A program made the position numbers and the translations under genes. A stretch of 40,157 nt of DNA from an uncultured Prevotella sp. (GTDB lineage: Bacteria > Bacteroidota > Bacteroidia > Bacteroidales > Bacteroidaceae), in NCBI GenBank assembly GCA_944320285.1, contig CALUGX010000128.1, positions 1 to 40,157 of the forward strand, in the 5' to 3' direction. A model generated the notes under the pieces. The model ran no database searches. It was not told the origin of the DNA and saw nothing but the letters and a program-made list of their open reading frames with translations. Positions 34,442-40,157 of this stretch are shown here, piece by piece (position 1 is the stretch's first letter; each line of letters starts with the position of its first letter).

Positions 34442-36475
34442 TTACCAGTCGCTGAACAACTCGAAACCGAAACGACATCCTACGCCGTCGAATTTAGTGT
34501 TGCTTGTAGCCATAAACACTCCCATCGAGAAGAATCTGTTTGTAAATCCATATCCGTATTCCACGTAAGGGTGCAAGTGTTCAACGAACAGCACATTCAC
34601 GTAAACACGTTCCGTTTCCATCAGTCTGCCTACATAAGGTATGCGTGACAAGATCATCAACGGCGATTCATACGTTACATTGCCCCTAACATAATATTCA
34701 GAGGCATTATACCAGTTGCTGCCAAGTAGTTGGAACTCACACGCCCAATCATCGTTCCATCCGCCCGGGATGTTCTCCTCCCTAAAGTTTGTATAGTCGA
34801 GAAAATACGAGTTGCGGCTTTTTGACGTGTAAAAGCCGTTGCCCAGCCTTATCGACAAGCTCCTCAACGGATGAAATCGCTTAATCCATGACACGTCAAG
34901 CTCGTAACGCTCATAGTCCATATCCGCCTTGCCGACCCGCACGCCACGCTCGTAATCCGCAGTGATAACCGGCCCGCGCCATCCTGCCGGACGGTATTGC
35001 ACTTGCAGCGACGGTGCCAACGAATAATATTCAGTAGGCCTGTCTGCGGCCACAAAGCCCGCATGGTCTACTGCCGAACGTCTGTGGAACACTAATCCCG
35101 GTTGCACACTCCACTTGTCTGAGAAGTCATAGTTGCATTTCAGCTTTACGTACAAGTCTTTGAAATAGTCAAGGTTCATCTCGTCCCAGTTAATAGAGTC
35201 GAGTTGTTCGTTTTTCACTTGTTCTACTATGCTTGAGTTCGTAATCCTGTTGCCGTTGCCCACTTCCACGCTTACGAATCCGTTTTTTACCTTGTTAAAG
35301 TTATATTTTATAGGCACGCTGAAGTAAAACTGTCGTTGCTTGAATGAGTATCCGGCCTTTACGTCCAACGTCAGGTCGCTGTTGGCCGAGAACTTATAAC
35401 TTGCGTTCAGTTTCAGTTTGTATGTAACGCCGCGCCGTCCGCTGTAGCCTAAATACAAAGGGTTGAGTATCGGCGACAGCCTGAATGCCCCTTGGCCTTC
35501 GGCACCAAAGTTGCCTTTTGTGCGGTTTAGTATGTAATCGCCGAACGAGTCCCACAGCACACGTTTCCACCAGCTTTCCTCATTTCCGGCCTCCACTGTC
35601 GTCGTGTCTTTCATCGCAGCGAGCGAATCTTCAGTATGGTAAACTTCCCTTACGCACAACGGTAGCGGTGCCGGTCTCACTGCAGCCATCAACTGCCTGT
35701 CGTGAGAGTTTACTATTGTGTCGGGCAGGGCGATGGGGTTATCGTATATGGCGTGGTATTCTGCCCTTATCTTGTTGCCAATGAAGTGGAACTTCACGTC
35801 TATGTTGCACGCCTTCGGCAACAGGGCGGCATCCCCGACGTGGCCCATAGTCAAATCAACACTGAAGTCGACCAAGTCATATTCACCCTTGAACTTCGTT
35901 CTCATTATTCTTCCCGTGGCCTCGTCTACAATGGCTGATCCGCTTATCAGCTGCGTGTTGCGTCGCTTAGGGCGGAACACGATCTCCGTCCGCCCTTCTG
36001 TCAGTTCCGTTATGTCGTAGCGGTAAAGTCTAACGTTGGCTTTATTGAACGGTGAGAGCACTTGCTCTCCGAACATTGTTACGCCGTAGACGCATGGCAT
36101 CAGGTATTTCTCAACAGTCTCCATAGCGTCTTTGTGATGTGGTATAGTGCCTGTATTCAACTGCCTTACGGCTTTTTTTATGCGTCCTCCACGTATCGTA
36201 AGGTTGCTGTAGCTCTCGCCTGCATATTCACGTTTGCCCCTCGCCACGTAAAACATCGACGGCACGGCCATAAGTGTAAAGTTGCGCCGCTCTGTCTTCA
36301 GGTAATATGACACATAGACGTTTGAGTTTATTTCTCGGTCGTTTGCACCCGCATTCTGCCCGTAAGCCAGTACACGTTGCAACATCAGCGAGTCGGTCGC
36401 AGGCTTTGCGCAGCTACTGGCCGGAGTAAGCACAGCCGCCGCAAGCATGAGGGCAATCTTGATAAGAGCATTCAC
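34442..36475 (-). CDS. DUF5686 family outer-membrane protein
   Basis: I start this 677-residue protein at GTG 36473-36475, which gives a proper signal peptide (V/MNALIKIALMLAAAVLTPAS, then SCAKPATD). The open frame runs back to 36619 through the promoter, and the first internal ATG (36446-36448) would lose the basic N-region. The sequence then follows DUF5686: a periplasmic part (NVYVSYYLKTERRNFTLMAVP...) and a long C-terminal region of alternating aromatic beta-strands typical of an outer-membrane barrel, ending FGFELFSDW. Most relatives have an extra carboxypeptidase-regulatory-like domain in front (roughly 100 residues more), which is absent here. Function is unknown. Confidence 0.85.
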   Translation of the reverse strand: MNALIKIALMLAAAVLTPASSCAKPATDSLMLQRVLAYGQNAGANDREINSNVYVSYYLKTERRNFTLMAVPSMFYVARGKREYAGESYSNLTIRGGRIKKAVRQLNTGTIPHHKDAMETVEKYLMPCVYGVTMFGEQVLSPFNKANVRLYRYDITELTEGRTEIVFRPKRRNTQLISGSAIVDEATGRIMRTKFKGEYDLVDFSVDLTMGHVGDAALLPKACNIDVKFHFIGNKIRAEYHAIYDNPIALPDTIVNSHDRQLMAAVRPAPLPLCVREVYHTEDSLAAMKDTTTVEAGNEESWWKRVLWDSFGDYILNRTKGNFGAEGQGAFRLSPILNPLYLGYSGRRGVTYKLKLNASYKFSANSDLTLDVKAGYSFKQRQFYFSVPIKYNFNKVKNGFVSVEVGNGNRITNSSIVEQVKNEQLDSINWDEMNLDYFKDLYVKLKCNYDFSDKWSVQPGLVFHRRSAVDHAGFVAADRPTEYYSLAPSLQVQYRPAGWRGPVITADYERGVRVGKADMDYERYELDVSWIKRFHPLRSLSIRLGNGFYTSKSRNSYFLDYTNFREENIPGGWNDDWACEFQLLGSNWYNASEYYVRGNVTYESPLMILSRIPYVGRLMETERVYVNVLFVEHLHPYVEYGYGFTNRFFSMGVFMATSNTKFDGVGCRFGFELFSDW

Positions 36476-36479
36476 ATTG

Positions 36480-36510
36480 CAAATATAGTGTAAGTTGAGC
36501 GCAATGCAAA
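36480..36510 (-). promoter_or_regulatory. Promoter of the DUF5686 gene
   Basis: On the minus strand TTTG (36507-36510) is followed after 19 bases by TATATTTG (36480-36487). Only four bases separate the box from the GTG start, placing the predicted transcription start at the codon itself. Confidence 0.85.
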
Positions 36511-37086
36511 ATAAAAGTGTGAGAAACGAGTTTTTATTTTTGCATTGCCGAGACGCAGCCTGTATTATGTGAATATATTGCAAAATTTCGATTAAGGGAT
36601 AAAAAGTAGAACTGTTCATTCCCGATGTAGCGGCACAAAAATTTCCAAGTCTCTATATTGAGGGGGAATGCGTAGACCGTTGGCGGGTTTATTTCGATTG
36701 CCACGGCGATAGTTACAGTTTCAAATGGTGTCCTTTCAGTCTGCAAAACATGGCTTTTTGTCTTTTGAAAGACGGCCTTTTACACTATAAAAGGATGCCT
36801 CTTGCAAACTTGTTGAAAGCAAGCGAAGACTGTAAGCATAAGCCACGAAAATGGAATAAACCGTAAGCATTTGTCACGAGGATGCACAAATAATCCTGTC
36901 AAACAGATAGGATGAGTTTAATTTTATGAATTCCTTTAAAATTTTCCGTTTTAATGTTTTGCGATTAAAATAAGCTCCTGGCATATATTTGTGGTCATCA
37001 CCATAAATGAGGCGTAGACTGCCTGTTACGACACTGTTTGGTGTATAAAATCCATACTTTGCACAGAGTTTTTAATTAAAAATCTG

Positions 37087-37094
37087 TAACTTTG
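37087..37094 (+). promoter_or_regulatory. recR promoter -7 box
   Basis: TAACTTTG matches TAnnTTTG and lies 19 bases before the recR ATG. A TTTG at 37058-37061 is 25 bases upstream, wider than the usual 19-21. Confidence 0.6.
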
Positions 37095-37113
37095 CCACCG
37101 AAAACCATAAAGT

Positions 37114-37728
37114 ATGATTCAGCAATATCCTTCACAACTGTTTGGCAAAGCTGTGTCTGAACTTGCCGGCCTTCCCGGAATAGGGCAGAAAACGGCCTTG
37201 AGGTTGGCTTTGTTCCTGCTCAGGCAGGATAAAGACAAGGTAGAACGCTTTGTCAGGACAATAAGCGAAATGCGCGGGGAAACGATGTATTGTAAGATTT
37301 GCCATAACATAAGCGACACGGAGGTGTGCCCGATATGTGCCAATCCCCACCGTGATGCCACTATGGTATGCGTCGTGGAGAATGTGCAAGACGTGATGGC
37401 CATAGAGAACACTCAGCAATACAACGGCCTTTACCATGTGTTAGGTGGTGTGATTTCGCCTATGGACGGAGTAGGCCCGGCTGACATAGAGATAGACTCG
37501 CTTGTTGACAGGGTGAAAGATGGCGGGGTGGAGGAAGTTATATTGGCCTTGAGCTCGACGATGGAAGGCGATACCACGAACTTTTACATATATAGGAAAT
37601 TGGCCGGATACGATGTGAAACTTACCGTGATTGCACGCGGAATTGCCGTAGGCGGCGAATTGGAATATGCAGATGAAATAACTCTTGGCCGTTCTATCGT
37701 CAACCGCGTGCCGTTTGACGGAAAATGA
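37114..37728 (+). CDS. recR: Recombination mediator RecR
   Basis: This 204-residue protein has a helix-hairpin-helix ([16 protein letters not shown]), a four-cysteine zinc finger (C60-x2-C63, C72-x2-C75) and a Toprim domain ([16 protein letters not shown], then [18 protein letters not shown]). RecR works with RecO (and RecF) to load RecA on single-stranded DNA gaps. Length is standard. It heads a run of closely spaced genes leading to the glycosyltransferase and GNAT. Confidence 0.97.
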   Translation: MIQQYPSQLFGKAVSELAGLPGIGQKTALRLALFLLRQDKDKVERFVRTISEMRGETMYCKICHNISDTEVCPICANPHRDATMVCVVENVQDVMAIENTQQYNGLYHVLGGVISPMDGVGPADIEIDSLVDRVKDGGVEEVILALSSTMEGDTTNFYIYRKLAGYDVKLTVIARGIAVGGELEYADEITLGRSIVNRVPFDGK

Positions 37729-37741
37729 TTATGGTGTGGAA

Positions 37742-38191
37742 ATGATACAGAAACATAAAATGGAGCGGACAAGAGTATTTTTGATGGCGGAGATGTGTAC
37801 GTGCATCTTGATATCAATCGTCATGGTTGTGTTGTTTGAAACGGAAACGTTGCTGCCTGGATATTGTCAGGGTGACACGGGAGCGGCTTTTATAATTCTG
37901 TCAATGATGGAAGTCTTGACGATATGTGCAATACCGTTGTCATTGCGGCTGTTTAAATTTAAGAAAGTGCGCGCTTCTATTACGGGACCTGAATCGCATA
38001 GGGGATTATTGGCATGGGGCAGTTTCAGGATGATGCTGGTTTGCGTGCCGATGATGGCTAACACATTATTTTATTATATGTTTGATTTGAAACCTGCTTT
38101 CGGATATATGGGCATAATCAGTCTGATATGTCTCGTTTTCATCAGTCCGAGTAAATCACGGTGCTTGCAGGAGACAGGACAAGAGGAATGA
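37742..38191 (+). CDS. Small membrane protein of unknown function
   Basis: From ATG 37742 the product has 149 residues with four predicted membrane helices: about 12-31 (VFLMAEMCTCILISIVMVVL), 46-67 (GAAFIILSMMEVLTICAIPL), 90-112 and 118-134 (GYMGIISLICLVFI). Short basic loops include RLFKFKKVRASITG. I recognise no family. It begins 13 bases after recR and its TGA overlaps the glycosyltransferase start (ATGA), so it is co-translated with that gene. The start could also be ATG 37760. Confidence 0.8.
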   Translation: MIQKHKMERTRVFLMAEMCTCILISIVMVVLFETETLLPGYCQGDTGAAFIILSMMEVLTICAIPLSLRLFKFKKVRASITGPESHRGLLAWGSFRMMLVCVPMMANTLFYYMFDLKPAFGYMGIISLICLVFISPSKSRCLQETGQEE

Positions 38192-39384
38192 AACTTTCAG
38201 TAATAATCGTAAGCTATAATGTCAAACATTATCTTCAACAATGTCTTGACAGTCTGCAGCGTGCAATAGAAGGCCTTGACGCCGAAGTTTGCATTGTAGA
38301 CAACCATTCGAAAGACGGTACCGTAAAATTCTTGAGGCGGATGAGTGGTAAGGTCAAGGTAGTGGCGAGCAACCATAATTACGGATTTGCACGGGCTAAC
38401 AATATCGGCATACGGCAGACAACCGGCGAATACGTGTTGCTGCTTAATCCGGACACTGTGGTTGGTGAAAGCTCGATAAAAGAATGCCTGAAGTTTATGG
38501 ACGCTCATCCGTCGGCCGGAGGCTTAGGTGTTGAAATGCTAAAGAGTGACGGCGGGAAGGCAATGGAGAGTAGGCGGGGGCTTCCGACGCCCATGACATC
38601 TTTTTATAAGATGTGTGGGCTTTGCACTAAATTTCCCAACAGCAAACGTTTCGGCAGGTACTATATGTGCGGTATTCCTTGGGATAAACCGGGGGAAATC
38701 GAGGTGATAAGCGGCGCATTCTTCATGGCACGGCGCACGGCGTTGGATAAGGCGGGGCTTTTGGATGAAGACTTTTTTATGTATGGGGAAGACATAGACC
38801 TTTCGTATAGGATATTGAAAAGCGGATTTGAGAATTGGTATCTGCCTGTAAAAATATTGCATTACAAGGGCGAGAGTACCCAAAAGTCGTCGTTTAAGTA
38901 TGTTCACGCGTTTTATGAGGCCATGCTTATCTTTTTCCAAAAACATTATAGTCACTTAGGAGTATGTCTTTATATACCGATTAAAATAGCCATATATTTT
39001 AGTGCGGTCTTAGCCTTGGTGAAAATGGTTTCAGCGAATGTCAGAAAGATGCTTGGCTTCCCGTTACGGCGTCGTGCAAGAAAAGCGTTTTTTGTTTTTT
39101 TAGGTTCGGCTGACTCTATTGGTATATGTCATAATATAGTTGAGAAACATGGTCTGTCTGCTTCATATCACGTTTGTGATGAAAGGTCGAGGAGTGGCGG
39201 GCACGTATCAATCGATATGCCTGGGGATGCTTCTTTGCCTGTATATGTAGTTTATGACGTGAGTGCGTTCAAATATGAAACTGTATTAAACGTTTTCTCT
39301 GAAAATCAACAAAAAAACGTTTTTATCGGGATGTTTAATCCTGTAAACAAAGTAATAATAACAGATAAAGAAATTATAAGCTAA
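38188..39384 (+). CDS. Family 2 glycosyltransferase
   Basis: The 398-residue protein starts at ATG 38188, overlapping the previous stop. The GT-A fold begins SVIIVSYNVKHYLQQCLDSL, with VDNHSKDGT (nucleotide-binding Asp 38), LLLNPDTVV (the metal-site Asp 89) and FFMYGEDIDLSYRI. Rhamnosyltransferase-like (WbbL) proteins look this way. A membrane-associated helix at about 260-285 (YIPIKIAIYFSAVLALVKMV) is followed by an extra region of about 110 residues (GSADSIGICHNIVEKHG ... NPVNKVIITDKEIIS) that I do not recognise. It probably adds a sugar to a surface polysaccharide; sugar and acceptor are unknown. Confidence 0.9.
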   Translation: MKLSVIIVSYNVKHYLQQCLDSLQRAIEGLDAEVCIVDNHSKDGTVKFLRRMSGKVKVVASNHNYGFARANNIGIRQTTGEYVLLLNPDTVVGESSIKECLKFMDAHPSAGGLGVEMLKSDGGKAMESRRGLPTPMTSFYKMCGLCTKFPNSKRFGRYYMCGIPWDKPGEIEVISGAFFMARRTALDKAGLLDEDFFMYGEDIDLSYRILKSGFENWYLPVKILHYKGESTQKSSFKYVHAFYEAMLIFFQKHYSHLGVCLYIPIKIAIYFSAVLALVKMVSANVRKMLGFPLRRRARKAFFVFLGSADSIGICHNIVEKHGLSASYHVCDERSRSGGHVSIDMPGDASLPVYVVYDVSAFKYETVLNVFSENQQKNVFIGMFNPVNKVIITDKEIIS

Positions 39385-39899
39385 TGACTCAGGATTTGCC
39401 TTTTGTATATTTGAGGGCCATAGAGCCTGAAGATCTTGATGATTTATATGGAATTGAGAATGATGCAAGTTTGTGGAATGTGAGCGTTACCAGTGTTCCG
39501 TATTCCCGTTATATGCTTTACGAATACATAGCAAATTCAAAAAATGACATCTATTCAGATCGCCAGGTAAGAATGATGATTGAAAACGAATGTGGATGTG
39601 TGGTCGGGATTGTTGATATTATTAATTTCGACCCTAAACACATGAGAGCGGAGGTGGGAATTGTAATAAAGAATAATTATCGGAACAAAGGATACGCAAA
39701 ATCAACTTTATCCCGTGTGAAAGAATATTCGTTGAATGTGTTACACCTGCATCAGCTTTATGCTTATGTCGATGTTGAGAACAAGCAATCACTGAGACTG
39801 TTTGAGAAATGTAGTTTTGTCGCTTCTAATAGGCTTAAAGATTGGTTGTTTGACGGTAAAACATATCATGATGCATTAATTATGCAATTTTTTTTGTAA
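39384..39899 (+). CDS. GNAT acetyltransferase, SpeG/RimL-like
   Basis: The 171-residue protein starts at ATG 39384, sharing a base with the glycosyltransferase stop (TAATG). GNAT features are RAIEPEDLDDLYGIENDASL, the acetyl-CoA loop VGIVIKNNYRNKGYAKSTLS and NKQSLRLFEKCSFV. Target unknown; the SpeG-like WNVSVTSVPYSRYMLYEYI suggests a polyamine or protein N-terminus. It ends the recR gene cluster. Confidence 0.92.
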   Translation: MTQDLPFVYLRAIEPEDLDDLYGIENDASLWNVSVTSVPYSRYMLYEYIANSKNDIYSDRQVRMMIENECGCVVGIVDIINFDPKHMRAEVGIVIKNNYRNKGYAKSTLSRVKEYSLNVLHLHQLYAYVDVENKQSLRLFEKCSFVASNRLKDWLFDGKTYHDALIMQFFL

Positions 39900-39914
39900 A
39901 AATGTATGGATAAG

Positions 39915-39946
39915 TTTGGTCGTTAGAAAAAATATCCGTACCTTTG
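39915..39946 (+). promoter_or_regulatory. Promoter of the tRNA-Asp pair
   Basis: TTTG (39915-39918) lies exactly 20 bases before TACCTTTG (39939-39946), a full match. The first tRNA begins 28 bases beyond the box. Confidence 0.85.
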
Positions 39947-39974
39947 CAACCGCAAATAAGAAAGATGCTTACAA

Positions 39975-40049
39975 GGTGCGTTAGTTCAGCCTGGTTAGAA
40001 TGCCTGCCTGTCACGCAGGAGGTCACGGGTTCGAGTCCCGTACGCACCG
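39975..40049 (+). tRNA. tRNA-Asp (GTC), copy 1
   Basis: The acceptor stem is ggtgcgt (39975-39981) with acgcacc (40042-40048) plus discriminator G. The anticodon arm ctgcctgtcacgcag carries GTC, and the T-arm has gttcgagtc. No CCA is encoded. It is identical to copy 2. Confidence 0.97.
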
Positions 40050-40081
40050 CAAGGCTTGAGAATACTTTATTTACACAATCA

Positions 40082-40156
40082 GGTGCGTTAGTTCAGCCTG
40101 GTTAGAATGCCTGCCTGTCACGCAGGAGGTCACGGGTTCGAGTCCCGTACGCACCG
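40082..40156 (+). tRNA. tRNA-Asp (GTC), copy 2
   Basis: The 75 bases are the same as copy 1, 32 bases downstream, probably cotranscribed from the same promoter. The window ends one base after it. Confidence 0.96.
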
Positions 40157-40157
40157 C

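Larger units (their letters stand above)
36476..37113. other. Divergent intergenic region with small hairpins
   Basis: Of these 638 bases, the left end holds the DUF5686 promoter and the right end the recR -7 box. Between them lie cctttta (36778-36784) pairing with taaaagg (36790-36796) and gtcttt/aaagac (36762-36775). A tgtcacg word near 36875 recalls the other two long gaps. A 70-codon minus-strand frame (36534-36746) overlaps the promoter region and does not look coding. Confidence 0.5.

Noticed and set aside
36534..36746. 70-codon minus-strand frame in the gap upstream of DUF5686
   Set aside because: Its composition is not family-like, it has no promoter or ribosome-binding context, and its end lies near the DUF5686 promoter.
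39975..40156. Tandem tRNA-Asp genes as an integration site
   Set aside because: Both copies are intact and no integrase or att-like duplicate is visible; the window ends right after copy 2, so the flank cannot be judged.

Overview
The window looks like a Bacteroidales chromosome, most probably Prevotella or a close relative. The evidence is repeated TAnnTTTG promoter boxes (the Bacteroidetes -7 element) with TTTG about 20 bases upstream, weak or absent Shine-Dalgarno sequences, and lineage-typical genes: an aerotolerance (Bat) operon, an HU-CCDC81/SPOR protein, DUF2027-Smr, DUF5686, DUF4861 and a ferredoxin-less IorA. No CRISPR array, phage, transposase or resistance gene is visible. It reads as core chromosome with some unusual non-coding DNA.

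Layout. 1-4030: the tail of an unknown gene, then on the minus strand rpsA and a two-gene unit (zinc-ribbon/FHA protein and HU-SPOR membrane protein). 4147-6839: rfbC, ugd and a lipoprotein in a tight plus-strand operon. 6840-8014: 1.2 kb without a gene, holding a nested palindromic repeat. 8015-18466: moxR, a DUF58 protein, a BatD-like protein, batA, batB, batC, a fused batD-batE, a PAP2 phosphatase and queA, all plus strand. 18587-21684: DUF2027-Smr and nadE. 21917-23420: a GNAT and a TIGR01212 radical SAM protein on minus. 23770-30817: DPP IV peptidase, DUF4861 protein, iorA, iorB and a PLP aminotransferase, closed by a strong terminator. 30978-36475: an AddA-like helicase-nuclease and a DUF5686 outer-membrane protein on minus. 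37114-40156: recR, a small membrane protein, a family 2 glycosyltransferase, a GNAT and two identical tRNA-Asp genes.

How genes work together. The Bat operon encodes a MoxR AAA+ ATPase, VWA proteins and Ig/TPR envelope proteins, probably one envelope complex. The peptidase-ior-aminotransferase group suggests peptide uptake followed by conversion between aromatic amino acids, aryl-pyruvates and aryl-acetyl-CoA. rfbC and ugd supply nucleotide sugars.

Most unusual observations: (a) two copies of a short repeat, each directly after a plus-strand stop codon, in which one arm can pair with either of two partners; (b) two genes whose GTG start falls 4-5 bases after a perfect promoter -7 box, implying leaderless mRNA; (c) an in-frame BatD-BatE fusion whose junction keeps the BatE signal sequence; (d) a GNAT gene whose conserved N-terminus is separated from its ATG by a one-base shift.
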